The notes: generated from the letters alone by a model not told the origin. A stretch of 64,000 nt of DNA from Sipunculus nudus (GCA_026874595.1 CM049316.1:32779339-32843338); one strand, 5' to 3'; positions 47,731-60,880 are shown, counted from the first letter of the stretch. Translations and numbers: made by a program.

Positions 47731-48230
47731 AAGTGGTGAAGTTAGAAGTTTTGATATAGTTGTCGGGATTTTGGCATTCCTGATTGATTTATTTTAAATA
47801 CAAGGAATAAAAGCATTGGTTTTACCAACATCCAGTAAAATCCGTGGTACGATATAGAAGGACAAAAAAAAACTGTTTCTTTTATGAAAGTATCAAAACT
47901 TTGATATTTTCTAAAAGGTGACATTTGGAATATTAAGGTATTTTACTAAGGTTGTTTCGTCTGTTTCCGAGGCTGGAAAATGCACAATATATACGTATAT
48001 ACGTGTTTTTCTGTGCACGTCTTACGTTCAGGCCTAGTTGATACAGTTTAGCATTTTTGAATTGCGCACGAATTCCTGTCACGCCTGCATGCAATACTCA
48101 GTCGTTACGTAATGTTATCGAGCAGATGCAAGATAACTTTAACGATTATCGATGACCATGTCTAGCATTATCTGAATAGCTTAACCGTAGGATGGGAGGC
48201 TGAGTGGAGTTGATAACTGTATTTTTTATA
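47731..48230. other. No recognised feature
   Basis: Would be intron if the preceding exon is genuine. Confidence 0.4.
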
Positions 48231-48235
48231 TTAAC

Positions 48236-48540
48236 ATGTGGTAAAATTTTTTGTAGGTGGACTTCCCTATGTCCCCCATAACCATCGAATATATTTTGTT
48301 AATTTTTTCTATATTTGTTTGCGCCATATCTTAGATATAAATGGTTTGAAAAATCTGAACGTCAGGCACAATTTAGTCAGAGGTGACAGATTTGCACCAA
48401 ATATTTCTTTTTTCTTTGACCGAATTTCCAAGATTGTGCAGTCAACGACCGATTCCCCATTATCGCTCAGTTGAGGGCGTTTGGTCGATGGTTCGTTTGG
48501 CGATTACAAAATCAGTAATCCCTGATTTTATTGTTATTCG
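48236..48540 (+). repeat. Dispersed repeat, copy 1 of a local pair
   Basis: GACCGAATTTCCAAGATTG, ACGACCGATTCCCCATTATCGC and TTCGTTTGGCGATTACA match in order with 49560-49800. The copies share about 270 bases with many substitutions. Confidence 0.6.
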
Positions 48541-49440
48541 ACCATCAGAGCCAAGCCAATGATTTAAATTTACTAAAATATACCATGACACCAAGCACTA
48601 ATAGTCGAATTTTATTTGGACCTGTAAGTTAATAATTCGTCCATACGTAAGCCTTCAATTGAATATCCAGTTCAAAAGGTCAGCGCTGTCTTTTCCATAA
48701 ACACGATTCTCAATTTGGCTAAAAGTATAAAATCCGGATTAACCTTAAGCTTTAAACACTCGAGGGAAACTTGTATAAAATACCCTGTCCTTCAAATAAG
48801 AAAAATAAAAAAAAAAGTTCTATAAAAATAGTCATTTCAACACACAGTTATTAAAAGCCATCAACGACTCATGTATCACGACTCTCTCTCATATGAGAAG
48901 TATGAACATATTCTATCGTTTGTTCCGGCTCAGTCTCTTTATTCTCCTGCTAATGGGAAGGTAAAATATGACTCATCTAGTCATGTAATAACCCTTGGCT
49001 CATTGCGCCCATCTCGGTAGATTGATACGTTGTTCTGAAGTGCCGTTTATTAATGTTTCAGCAAAGGTTTTGAACATCACGGACACTGCGTGTCTCCTCC
49101 TCCCATGACAGAGTGGTTCTCACCATCAATTGCCCCGTGAACACTTGAGCTATTGAAACAGCTTGTATTAATCCTCCCACGGGATGTAGATGATGGTTTT
49201 GCCTGCTAAGCAGTGACCGTTTTGCACCCTTGCCGGAAGCATTTACATGTATTAGTGTTTGAGGTCGTTGTAAGTTACCGGTGTTCTGGTTATTAATCTT
49301 TAGGGACTGTGCATATGTTATACTTATTATTTGCTGAATGCGTTGGTAATACAAGAATGTTTTAATTTATAACGATCACATCAGAATCAGCTGGAATAGT
49401 TCTCACCTTATCCTTTTTACGCTTTCACTTATTATGCGCA
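48541..49440. other. No supported gene
   Basis: A minus-strand frame at 49058-49354 is open but lacks an ATG start or a domain. Confidence 0.4.
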
Positions 49441-49444
49441 CTAC

Positions 49445-49460
49445 CGGGGGGGGGGGGGGG
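49445..49460. repeat. Poly-G tract
   Basis: An uninterrupted run of about 14 G residues flanked by CTACC and TATAG. Confidence 0.9.
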
Positions 49461-49559
49461 TATAGTATTTGAGGAGTTAATATCTACATAAATATTTGGA
49501 TCAAATTTTGCGTTTGTGTAGATTTTCTTAAGTCCATCAGATGGAAACACTATTGATAA

Positions 49560-49800
49560 CATTTTACTTTTTTCTTTTGCGAGTGTAAGCGCAATGGCTC
49601 AAATATGGCTGATTTTCAAAGTCTGACCTCTTGGCACAATATTAGTTATAGCTCACGGAATTGTACCTGACATTATTTTCGAACTTGACCTAATTTCAAA
49701 GATCGCACGCTCAATAGCCGATTCCAAATGATCGCGCGGTTATAAGCGTCAGGGGGAGGGCTTTCATTGATCGTTTGGCGATTTCATACTTCTACTTTGA
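49560..49800 (+). repeat. Dispersed repeat, copy 2 of a local pair
   Basis: GACCTAATTTCAAAGATCG, TAGCCGATTCCAAATGATCGC and GATCGTTTGGCGATTTCA parallel 48415-48520. ATTTTCGAACTTGACCTA here is also the anchor word of the tandem element at 31771-32190, so these may be related. Confidence 0.6.
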
Positions 49801-49933
49801 AGTGCATGGAAGTAAATAAAAAACGACAATATAAGTTTTACATGCTATTGTTTTTTGTTAAAAAAATGAAAAGCGTCGTCTCTAAATACTTATATTTATT
49901 ATGAATGGAATAAAGCAATATTAACAACTGTAG

Positions 49934-49991
<58 letters not shown>
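49934..49991. repeat. (AT)n array
   Basis: Pure AT tract. Confidence 0.95.
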
Positions 49992-49993
<2 letters not shown>

Positions 49994-49994
49994 A

Positions 49995-50930
49995 GATTAC
50001 TTTTGTTTATAAAAAGTCACATGTCAGGGCTAACTGATCAGGTCGAATCTTAGAAAATACTATTGTCAGTAAATCAGTCATTTTAGTACACAGTTACATA
50101 TTTTAGGTAAATATTGAATTAGGTTTCCTTAACACTTTCCAGCAAATTACTGGCTTTATAGTCTGAAATCCTCGCCAGCTCATAAACATTTTACAACTTC
50201 TTTTTTTTTTACCAGTCCTACTCGTACCTATTGACTTAACTCTGTGTTAATCCGTCCATTCGTCTGTAGCCGGTGGTGTATCAATTGTCAATTTGTAACT
50301 ATTAATTCCCACTAAATTGACGAGTGTATCATAGTATGGCAGAAGGCAGCACCGACATTTTGAAGTTTGAATTGCTGTTAATTTTGTTTACTCCAGATTA
50401 TCAGTATCGATATAAATATTACATATGGGTGCATTCTTAATTTAAGAGCAGAATTAAGCCGTCCATTGTGTAGGATACTTTATCAATCACCTAATCGACC
50501 TTGTGTTTTGTTTTTTTTACCAAAAGCTGACCCGTTGCTTTTATATGTATATTATTAATCAGTACATGTACCTACATCAAATGTTCCATTCCCTTTGCTG
50601 TGACACCTGGAGATGTTGGACAGGATACAGGTCTAAAAATTCCCGGGATAGAGTGTTCTTTGAAGGCCTCAGTATCATAGGGCTTTTTCCCTTGTGGCTA
50701 CAGCTGATGTGAATATTTAACAGTTTATGTCTCATTTATTTAATTGTTTGTGTGCTGTGCCAGCACGTATAAAGCTCCCCACATCATACGCCTAAAAAAA
50801 GGTTTCATGTTAAAGACATGCTATGCACGTGTTTTCCTAGCTTCCATTTGATATTTTTCACGAATGAAAATCGATAAGACAACAATAATTAAGCAGTATA
50901 ACAAAGTTAAATGACTGGATAGACAGGATT
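49995..50930. other. No recognised feature
   Basis: AT-rich; no gene or repeat recognised. Confidence 0.45.

Positions 50931-50933
<3 letters not shown>

Positions 50934-50978
<45 letters not shown>
50934..50978. repeat. (AT)n array
   Basis: Pure AT tract. Confidence 0.95.
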
Positions 50979-50981
<3 letters not shown>

Positions 50982-51222
50982 GAGTACCATAATGATGAAA
51001 TTTGATTATTTTAAATTTGTCCGCCATATTTCTTTAACATTCATACGTATGGTGAAAATCTTAAAATGCTCACCAAAAATTTCCTATAACCCCGTCAAAA
51101 ATAGCTTAACATGAGATGCCGGTTTCGTAATTTCGTGAATTCAGGTCCCCAAAACATTTATAGTTCCTCATCTTTGATACATTTCCACCTCATAAATAAA
51201 CAAGTGACCCATGGGTCATGAC

Positions 51223-53630
51223 GCTCAGCTGCCAAGCATGACCTGTGACATCATGGACTGAGATTCACAACTTCCAGTCAAATTTTGAAGAACCAATTTG
51301 CCAATTTGTTGAAAATTTTCTATGACAACAGAAATATATATCACCTATGTCTGGTTAAAACACAGTGAATTGATGGTCTGAGGAAAATGCATGATTGTTA
51401 AGCTATCAGGAACTATTCCAACAGCTTGCTTGAAACCTGTCAGTCTCAAAAGGAACACCACAAAGGGCAAATATAAGATCAAAATATATTGCAAAAATCA
51501 GGAAATACATGCAAGAATTATTGAGAAACAGGTGCTTCTGTATGAATTTTTATTCAATACAAGCCAACTGTACTGCACTTTTATAAATGATGGTAATATT
51601 TATTCAGAAATATTTGGCCCAATCCTTTACAAGATTACATAAATATACATCCAACTGCATTCACTTTAACTGTTCTTGATATAATATGATCAAAAGGAAT
51701 TAAAAGATGGTTGCCTGGTGGCCATATTGGACTTTTGACAAATCTGAAATCAAACAACAAACATTCTCTAAATCGGACCAAACATTAAAGAAAAATTACT
51801 GAAACTTTCCTGAAGAAAGAATTTCTAAGGTGGCTAACTGGCAGACATAATGGATTTCTGACAAGTATGACATTTGATATCCCACATTCTCCAATATGAG
51901 ACCAAACTTGGGGCAAATTATCCAGTAATAAATGCCCAAAATAATTCAAAAGGCATGTCCAGGCCCTCATATCAGATTTATAGATATGCAATTGTAAAAA
52001 TTGTAAGTCCAATATTTTTTATTATCACTCTGCTTTACAATGGGGTCAGCAGGGTAGGTAAACTGCCAAACCTGAAAGAAAAGAAATGCAGAAAGCATGA
52101 CTAAGAGTCTTGAAATAAAACAATAAGCCATCCTAAATCAAGGTACACATCCACATATTTGAGAACAAACACTTGCTTTTATATGTGGTGATATATATTA
52201 AAATATTCAGATATCTAGGAAACTAAGTTTATAGCTAGGATTCCATAAAATAAACTGCAAAATGTTCCCATCATCTTATAAATCAGTAGCTAAACCATAA
52301 TACTATACTCTCATAGTCTTAATGCCTGGCTGAAACATTCTGACAACAGTGTTTTTGTTATGAAGTAACGAGGTACTTATCACTGAGCCTTATCACTTAA
52401 TAGGCTGATACAAAAGGGAGTCATATGTCACCAGTGTCACTCACAATTACAGCCACACAGGGAGATGTACCAGCTGGAGTGGGATGGCTATATATACCAG
52501 AAAAATAGAGATGGTCTATAAAATAAGTAATTGTGAACATCCCTGACCTATGACCTTGGCCTTTTGCCCATATATCAACTGGATTCTTTCTAAATGATGG
52601 GTAACTACTGACCACTTAAATCTGGTGTAATTACTTGGCAACCAATGGGTGAATAACTTTGACCTGCAACCTTTAACCTGCTGACCAGCTGACCCCAAAA
52701 TCAATAAGTTATTTATTCAAGCAAAAAGACCCATAAATATGAAGTTTGAGTCAAACTGAGTGATGCATAGATGTGGCATATGTGAAAGACTGAATGTTTA
52801 GGTTGAACAGTTACACTTGAAATATGCTCACAAGCATTTAGAACAATTAAATATTGTGACCTTGACCTTTGACTTTTTGACCTCAACATCAATAGGCTTC
52901 TTCTCTTATTGGTAGGTAAGCCATATATGACAGATGGAAGGTACAGATTGAAAAGTTTGCCTGAAAATGACTCCACGCAAGAAGTGGGTGCTGTGAACTT
53001 GACCTTTGACCTCAAAATCAACAGGTCTTTTCCCCTGTTGGCAGAGAAGCGATATCAGTGCTGGAAGGTTTGGAATGAAAAGTCTAGCTTGAAATGTGTC
53101 CACTACCGTTTCAAAGAAGTGGATCCTGTGACCCTGACCTTTGACCTTGTAACCTCAAAATCTATAGGATTCTTCTCCAACTTAGTAGGTGAGCTATATG
53201 TGAAAGATCAAAGAATTGGGATGAAAGGGTTGGCTTTAAATACATCCACAGGTTTTTCAAAGAAGAGGCTCCTGTGACCTTGACCTTTGACCTTTTGACC
53301 TAAAAAAATTATGGTTCTTCTCCTGTTAGTAGGTGAGCTGTATGTGAAAGATGGAAGGTTTGGGATGAAAATTTTGTCTCCAAGAGTTATTTCTGGGGGG
53401 TGCAAACACACCCCATAACTTCGAGAATATAGGTCGCAGTGACCTAATTTCAGGTTTGCAAGGAGATCTTTTTATAACCTCTAAGACTGCATAGGGTTCA
53501 TGGCCTAGCCCCTACGGTTACGATTTGTGCCCTGCTAACGGACGGACGGACGGCCGGACGGACAGACGGAAGGACGCCGGACAAAGACCCATCGCTATAG
53601 CCCAGCATGACTGAAAGTCAGCTGAGCTAA
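51223..53630 (+). mobile_element. Helentron/pearl-like element with TGACCT-rich core repeats
   Basis: GCTCAGCTG (51223-51231) and CAGCTGAGC (53619-53627) are inverted subterminal words. Near the right end lies an ACGG-type microsatellite (53537-53580), then a hairpin CAGC-a-TGACT-GAA-AGTCA-GCTG (53603-53624), then AGCTAA and an A-run; CTAA fits the CTRR ending of Helitrons. The core from about 52540 to 53420 holds diverged units, mostly ~135-146 bases, each with TGACCTTTGACCT-like words, then AATC(A/T)A(T/C)AGG..TTCTTCTC and GGTGAGCTATATGTGAAAGA. The left half (51223-52500) is AT-rich and has two GGTGGCCATATTGG / GGTGGCTAACTGGCAGACAT-type words. No Rep-helicase is encoded, so the element is non-autonomous. 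The left boundary is inferred. Confidence 0.6.
53275..53301 (-). promoter_or_regulatory. Four clustered nuclear-receptor half-sites (DR0/DR1/DR2)
   Basis: TGACCT stands at 53275, 53281, 53288 and 53296, giving spacings of 0, 1 and 2 bases. On the minus strand these are AGGTCA half-sites, including a perfect DR1 (AGGTCAAAGGTCA), the site type bound by HNF4/RXR-class receptors. Equivalent, less complete clusters are at 52544-52556, 52857-52883, 52994-53012 and 53129-53147. Binding is inferred only. Confidence 0.4.
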
Positions 53631-53639
53631 AAAATATAT

Positions 53640-56600
53640 ATATAATAAAAACCTCGCACCGACTTTGTGAAGAGTCTGGCTATGCAAAAGATTAACTGAT
53701 TAGGGAACAAATATCTCCGCCCATAACATTAAGGAAAATGTCATCTTATCGAAGTGTCCAATGTTTTGTTGTTTGATGATATGAAGAGTGCCTGTGAAAA
53801 TGTAGCGCCATTCTGACCCTAACGAGATGTCAGAGTGCCACGCAATGTATTAACGACAACCGCACTATAAGACTCGATAAGGAATCAATTATTTTCTTCA
53901 GGTCTGACAATGTATTAATATAAACCAGACAAATCGTTCGATATGTTGGTATACTTTCTAACCTCACCTACTATCTTCGAGAAAAAAAATCCTTCCCCAT
54001 ATTGGTAAATCCACCTTCTTTCTTGGTGAAGTTATAATCGCATGAATACTAGCATGTCTTGCACGTGCTATAGGATGATAGCCAACTTGTACGCGACAGA
54101 GGAACTGACTTGTTAACATAGAGATTTATTTCCACTTTGGTTTTTGAGTTTTGTGTTAATTCACCACTATTTAAATTTTAAAGCCTACCAGTCAAATATT
54201 AATGCCTACTGAGTTGTGCATTCACTGCTAGTGAACATCCAGTGAGTTCGATGGGGTGGAGTGGAGTCCCGCGAAAGGTCATACCATTCAGAGTGGAATC
54301 CGGTGGCGGGTTAAGTTTGAATTGGGTCCTTGGCTGTACTTTAAGCAGGGATTTTTTTCATCAAATCGATAACGTGGTACAAGTTAACAAGAAATTATGT
54401 TAAACCGAATTGTAATTTTATTGACTTTTGTTCACATTATGTAATATAATGCGTGTGTGGAATATAATTTTAGCATACTACAGCATTAGACGGCATGTTT
54501 AAATCATTGGAATTCAGTAAAAATGATGTACCATTGATGTTCATTAAGAGTGAACTTATATATAATAGTAAAATAATAGTCTTTCTCCTAAGACGGTTGC
54601 AGGATCTAATGACGTCAACAGGACGTCCACATACTTGTTTATACTGATCAGCATTAATCAAATAAATGAATTCGTTTAATGTCTTGAAACTGTTTTTGTA
54701 TTCCGCACAACTGGAGAAATCCAGCGTTTGGTCTTTGGAGTGATTTTTCTCTAACACTCTTTTTGTCGTCTTTCTTCTGGACACCTATACCCTCCCTCGC
54801 TGAAATGAAAATATCAGGATAAAAACTGTGGATCACTGTTGGATTACGGACAGTAATTATACTCGTTAACCAGCGATATCAGGCAGTGTGTAGTGCACGA
54901 ACAGAATGGTCCCGGACACAAACAGTTGCCAGTTTATAAAAATGAATATTATAATTAATAATTATATAAACATTGCTGAAATTTGGGATAATTATATAAA
55001 TGTAAAAAAAGACATAACAGTAAAATATGTGTATAAACTATTACTAGTTCACATGGATCAACTAACTATATCTGAGGTTTATTATATGTACTAGAGTTAT
55101 AGTGAAACACTGATCGTGGAAAAAGGTCTGCTTCTGCTGAGATTATCTTCTGCTGTTCTGAACAGGAAGTAATGTTTATGATTTTCAAATAATGTCGTTT
55201 CAAGATTATTTACTTAAGGTATATGTCCTATGGGACAATTTTCAAAATTTGGAGTCCCTTAAAATTTCTTGAACATATTTTATTGGGCACGGACCTGTTA
55301 GTCTCCTTAGCACAGGCCCTTAGTTCAACTGACACGTGAGTCGTTTTACCACATGTTCACGCTTTACCATTTTTTGTATGTATCTGAATCACAGTCAGCT
55401 TGAAGCAAAAATTCTCACTTTGTTAAACCGCTTATCGCATGTATGGAATGTGACTACATCTTGATTTACATAGGAAATCAAGTAACACTAGCAAAGGTAT
55501 TGCATATATAGTCTGCCAGGAAAACAAAAGCCATGCATATTCGTATATAACAAAGAAATGTAATAGAAGTAAGGTGTGTCCCTTTGCTTTCGCGAAGGAT
55601 TATTTATATATATTATCAACCTTAGAGGGAATCATTTTGCATACCGTTATAACATCAATAAGATTTCAGTTTTCAGTTCTAGTTATCAAACACACATCGC
55701 ATTGCTGATATTCGGCAATCTCCGTTCTCAACAAATGTATCTATCAATGCAATTCGTTTTGTGCTTTTTTAACTTATAATAACGGGGCCAATGGCTGCAA
55801 CAAAGTCAGCGACCCCTAAATCCGCCCCTGGTGGAATCGCTTCTGGATCCTGAACGACACTAATATACACAGTTGCTACTAGTTTTTTCATATCTTGTTA
55901 CTTATTTTAAAATAACATCAATACTAATATCTACAGACAATACACTATATGAGCACATGACTGACAAACAATGGGAGAGTGACAGTGATAATAAGGTCAT
56001 CTTTTCTAAGTCTCTAAGAGAGTTTGTCAGAGTTAAAAATATTGTTTGGTTTAAATAACCTTAAATATTTTAAAGTGAGGCGGTTAAAATAAGATAAGGC
56101 AATTTACGGAATAGAATCTCAATTTCACTGAATTAAGGAAAAAAAGTAATTTTGATAATTTCAAAAGTCCGTTCAATTTCCATTTTTAATATATTATATT
56201 ATCTTCTGCTGCAATATATGTTAACCAAATATATTATGGAAGTATCCAAAAGTACACTACACCAGTGTATTAAGCTCATCTGCAATAATAAAGTTTCTGG
56301 CCATCACTTAATTCCAGAAAATAGTCTTTTGAATTTTCTTATAACAGTCGGCAATATCCTTTGATTTTGAACTTTTAGTAAAAATCCATCTTTATTTCTC
56401 GAGTGATTTATCTGTACTCAAGCAAGGAGATAAATGCCTACCAAAACCCTCTCTCACAACGTAATTACGTAATTTTATACATCGGACTTCAGATTTTTCT
56501 GTCAGAATTGAGGTGTCCTAACTCCTCAACCAAACAATTCTGACTAGTGCCTCTTTGTATTTTATTCCCGTTAGTGCTTCTAAGTTCTTTTGTCATAATG

Positions 56601-58600
56601 TAGTATTCCACGGCCCGTGATTACTGAAAAGGCCACAAATATGACTTGGTCTTTTCCGATAAATTTGAGCGAACTGGACCATTACACTAAGTATGTTTAC
56701 TATATATAAACATAATGACGCTTCTAGATCCATTGCTAAGATTAGTTTATAACACTACAAGTTTGTAAATTGGTATACAGCCAGCCGAACTGGCGCCCGG
56801 CAGCTGAAAATACAGAGACAGGTTTCATAAAATGAACTGATAAATGCGCGGTATCAACACGTCCATCAGATTATTGAAGGCAGTTATAAAATAGAAGAGG
56901 ATATATGGGGACTGCGTTTCCATTTATCGTGTAGTTGTTAATAAGCTTGAAACTGCGAACATTAGCTCTGGTAAGACCCATTCAAGCTTTATATTTCAAG
57001 TCATTAACTCTGCAAGTGAACAACAAACAGTGCTAATGATGGCCTCTTTGGCACTAAGAGATGGCTGCTCACGACTCGGCGCTAGATGGTCTCTATAGTT
57101 GGGAATTAAGAGGTTAGGGCATTCTAGTATAAAACATGAGTACTGTTTAAATAAGCGCTCGGAGGGTGCCCTGATATAGAAAAAAGCAGTAAAAGCCTCT
57201 TCGGTTCAAATCAATATTTAAATTATAATATTGATATTATAAACACGGTAAGGTAATTATGTTAAATATATTATCCTGTTCAACCACACTTTATTTTATA
57301 GTAAAAGACAAAACATGTAAACTTTATTAAGTAACATATTTATACATATGCATAAGTAGCATGTTATATCTATCAAATATATTTGCCAGCCTTATTTCGT
57401 ATACAAAATATACCCATTTTTGCTACATGTACATATAAAATATCATCTGGAAAAAAATTAAAATGTTGTATCACATAATCTGCTAAAATGCCGCTTTTTT
57501 ATAAATCGCACAAAGTCATGTCACAACAATATGGTAAAAAAATTAGACCTCGCCTTTTATACCCTTTGGTACTTTAAGAAGGGATAACTACATCTGTCAT
57601 CATACAGATAAATATGTACATTTATTTGTACCCAATTACATAAAATAGAAGAAAATATATTTTGCTTGCACTTAAGCAGGGGTTACATGGCAGACAATAT
57701 TCAGTCATAACTAAGCTTATTATGACATTGAATACGGCACTGTACAGAAAGCGGATCACCAAGAAAAAAAAATACCAGGAATACCAGGTACGTGCACGCC
57801 CTGTTACCCCCACCTCGCCCCTGCACACTAAATGACGACAGCACGATCCCAAATCACGCAAATAGTGAAAGATATACGTCCCACTCCTTTGACTCTGTTT
57901 GTGGGTGCTTCTGGATACTAATTGAAGTGAAAACCAGAAGGACTTAAGAACACATTTACAAAAAGAAGTCATTAACCTAGTTAAGTATTGAAACAAAGGC
58001 AACATGAGACGAAGGGAACTTCATAAACAGACCGCGTTCAGTTACAGGAAATTCGAGGGCATTACCAGTCATACCAACACAGGGACTTGACAATAGTTAA
58101 CAACGGTAATAAATGATGGGTCGATACTAGTTACATGGAGGAAATGATTCCTGCCTGACGACTCATTATATTTAAACATATTTCTAGATTCTGCTGAGCG
58201 GCTGATCATCCAAAATAGTACAGCAAACCTAAAAAAAATGTTCTTTTCCTGGCTTCGTTGACCTTTGTCCACTGTACATAAAGCGAAAGAAACGAATGCC
58301 AACATATCGTCACACGTACAGCAATGATGTCTCAGGGAAAACATATGCAGTAACATTGCGAAAGAAAACCATAACGCCGAGATGATCATATCTTGGTCCT
58401 AGTATGGCCTTTGGTTGTTTATCTGTAATACTTCGCGTTAGCATCCCACTAAGTTAACCTCTATTGGTGATTAAGTCAGTGGACGTTAGTGGGTGTATTT
58501 GAGTGGCCATAACAATGGCACCGCAAAGAGGTGCAAAATCTCTCAACGGGAGCATAATCAGACTGCATGTATAAACATGTAAGTTTGGTGAAATCAGTAG
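53640..58600. other. Long stretch without recognised genes
   Basis: About 5 kb. CTAAATCCGCCCCTGG (55817-55832) is an end fragment of the GGATCC repeat family, and ACGTAATTACGT (56459-56470) is a 12-base palindrome. Open frames at 55873-56058, 56152-56364 and 57622-58005 lack start context, splice sites or domains I can defend. Confidence 0.45.
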
Positions 58601-58605
58601 GACGG

Positions 58606-58730
58606 TCACGTGACATTGACCTTTGATCTTGAGATCTTTGAATGAATAGGGTTCTTCCTCTTTTCCTAAGTGAGCCGTGCATGAAAGATTTAAAAGTTTG
58701 GTCTGAGGATTGGCATAGAATGCGTCTACG
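58606..58730 (+). repeat. Single unit of the 51-53 kb core repeat
   Basis: GTGACATTGACCTTTGATCTT, GGGTTCTTCCTCTT, AAGTGAGCCGTGCATGAAAGA and AAAAGTTTGGTCTGAGGATTGG align in order with one core unit of 51223-53630. It lacks the ends, so it is a fragment or degenerate copy. Confidence 0.7.
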
Positions 58731-58734
58731 AGCC

Positions 58735-59450
58735 AATAACGGAATTACGGTCGGACAAATAGAGTGCCACAGGAAGAGAGTTTCTAATAATCACAGTATC
58801 AAAAAAATATAATCAGTACATTCACTCCTTAACTAACAGTCAAACGACTGAACAAACAGACACCGATGAAGACAAAACTTTCATAACCAAAATAACAAAT
58901 GCGGACAATGAACCCTTTTTTTTCGGGAAAACGTGAACATTGAGTGTTTGAAACATGTTGTTGTCTGCGAAATGATTTATTATCTCATGGGGAGCCGTTA
59001 CAGCTGTGAAAGCTTGGAACGGAAACTCCCATGTCAGTAATCATAGTCCGTTTGGTAAGGGAGTCACGTAGGTAGAGTACATCCACGGAAAACATGTCAT
59101 TTAATATTGGGATACAAGTATATTTGTGCAAAGCAAGGCAACTGCTACGCTTCCTGGAATCTTGACGTTGGGTGACAACGGGTCCTACGGCTCTCAGCTA
59201 CTGTGTATTTCAAAACCATTACCATAAATAAAATCTTGACTTACACAATTGTTTCTTTGAGATAATTATATTCTGATTTTTGTGGATCTCGGGCCTTTAC
59301 AATCTCTGTCCACACTAAGTCAGTCCACTTACAAAGATCTCGGACCAAAATTCATAAATAATTCATTTTCAACATAACATTATGAAACTTTTTTTTTAGG
59401 TAACCGCCTCCATTTTTTTAAAGCTAGCTTTACTAATTATATGTACATCT
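58735..59450. other. No recognised feature
   Basis: AT-rich; no motif recognised. Confidence 0.45.
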
Positions 59451-59454
59451 GTAG

Positions 59455-59768
59455 ATTTCCATTCTGGTTTCTGGTTTTGACAGGGCAGTATCACATGCTT
59501 CCTCTCATTTGATATCCTGGCGTTAACCAGGCCCGGTGACTACTGCACCTGCGGGCCCTGGGTTGGTTATCATACCACCGAGGACCCCCCGAAAGGCGCA
59601 CTCGTTTGTGAGTGAAACACGGCCGTTGGGCACGACCTTCCCAGAGCCTGCAGAGCGCACACCTTGGGTGGGGGCCGACCGTGAAAAACCTCACCGCCTC
59701 GGCTGAGGTTCGAACTCACGATCTCCCGGCTTTGAATCCTGCGCTCTACCCTGAGCCACAGAAATCGG
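59455..59768 (-). mobile_element. tRNA-derived SINE with intact A and B boxes
   Basis: On the minus strand the element opens with TGGCTCAGGGTAGAGCG (A box) and, about 30 bases on, GAGTTCGAACCTC (B box; plus-strand 59705-59717), the internal pol III promoter of a tRNA. The unrelated body follows: GGCGGTGAGGTTTTTCACGG, GGCCGTGTTTCACTCAC, GGTGGTATGATAACC, GGGCCCGCAGGTGCAGTAGT, GGTTAACGCCAGGATAT and CTGCCCTGTCA. The body matches 24640-24905. Both copies end near a CCRGAA..AATGGAA word, which probably marks the 3' tail. Length is about 310 bases. Confidence 0.8.
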
Positions 59769-59769
59769 T

Positions 59770-60880
59770 TATGAAACATACGTATTATGCCAGAAAATCA
59801 TTTTGACACTAATTGTATGAACAATGAACCTTGGTTACCCCCTTGTACCTCATCCTTTGAAGACTGATTTATCATATATAATATGTCTGTAAACAGGTGT
59901 GTGTGTTCCTAATACGACTACTTTACGAACTTTTATTATAACAATAAGTACTATTTTCCTTCATGTATGAACTCAGGTAAAAATTACAGTTCCATGGGAA
60001 ATGATGAGGATATACTAGAAGGGCGATATACCGTGATCAGTCGATACTGTAAAACTGAGAATGTATGGTAACCGTTTAAGAGCCTACTATATTACAACAA
60101 GCATTTTAATATTCATATATTAATAAATTAATAAAAATGCACGCCACTTATTTTCCCTCCCCGTAGACAGCTATCTTTCAAGCTATCTTTTCTGTGCTTC
60201 ATTGTCTACACGGCGTACCTGGAGCTAAGTTTAAGAACATCAGTCAGAAACATGTATAAATAAGAAACATGTGTTTAAAAATACAGGTCAGATTTTGATT
60301 TATTTATATGACGGGACGTTTCCAGGAAATTGTGTCATTGTGAAGTTTTTTTGGTTTTTCTTCGAGAAGCGGGTTCTGCACAGGCGTTGAGGACAAACAA
60401 AGATGACAATACCGCAATGACGTTCGTTTGGCTACGTCCCTGCATGTTTAGCCGTAGTACCACAGATGTTCACTAGAGCTTAATTAAGAGAGTTGAAGCT
60501 CATGCTGTGATAGATATTGATGAATGGACTTAAAATGCTACATTCCTGTACTATTTTTGTTGAGAGGAAATGCATTTTTATATTTTGCATGAACATGTCT
60601 ATATTGTCTTTTCTACTGTATTCAAAACACACGGTTTATATTTAGTCTTCTGTCTAATGAAAACTATTGTTGTGCAAAATAACCAGACACTTGACAAAAT
60701 TATCTCCTAGAATGAAAATTAAAATGGAAGTAAACGATATTGTATATATATTTTATGTGCTTATACACAGTGATTCCTTTTTCCTAAAGGGTTCATCGAT
60801 TCGTTTTGTATAGCTGTCATGTATGTCTGAAGAGAGCACGTAGTGCCCTGGCAAAATAGAGAATGAGGTTAGTCTGAAAA
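59770..60880. other. No recognised feature
   Basis: AT-rich; nothing recognised. Confidence 0.45.

Noticed and set aside
51391-53411. Several 60-120 codon frames on both strands in the 51-53 kb element
   Set aside because: They follow the tandem core repeats or the AT-rich left half; no conserved domain or start context is seen.
57622-58389. Minus-strand frames of 127 and 106 codons
   Set aside because: One such length per window is expected by chance; no domain, and composition matches the flanks.
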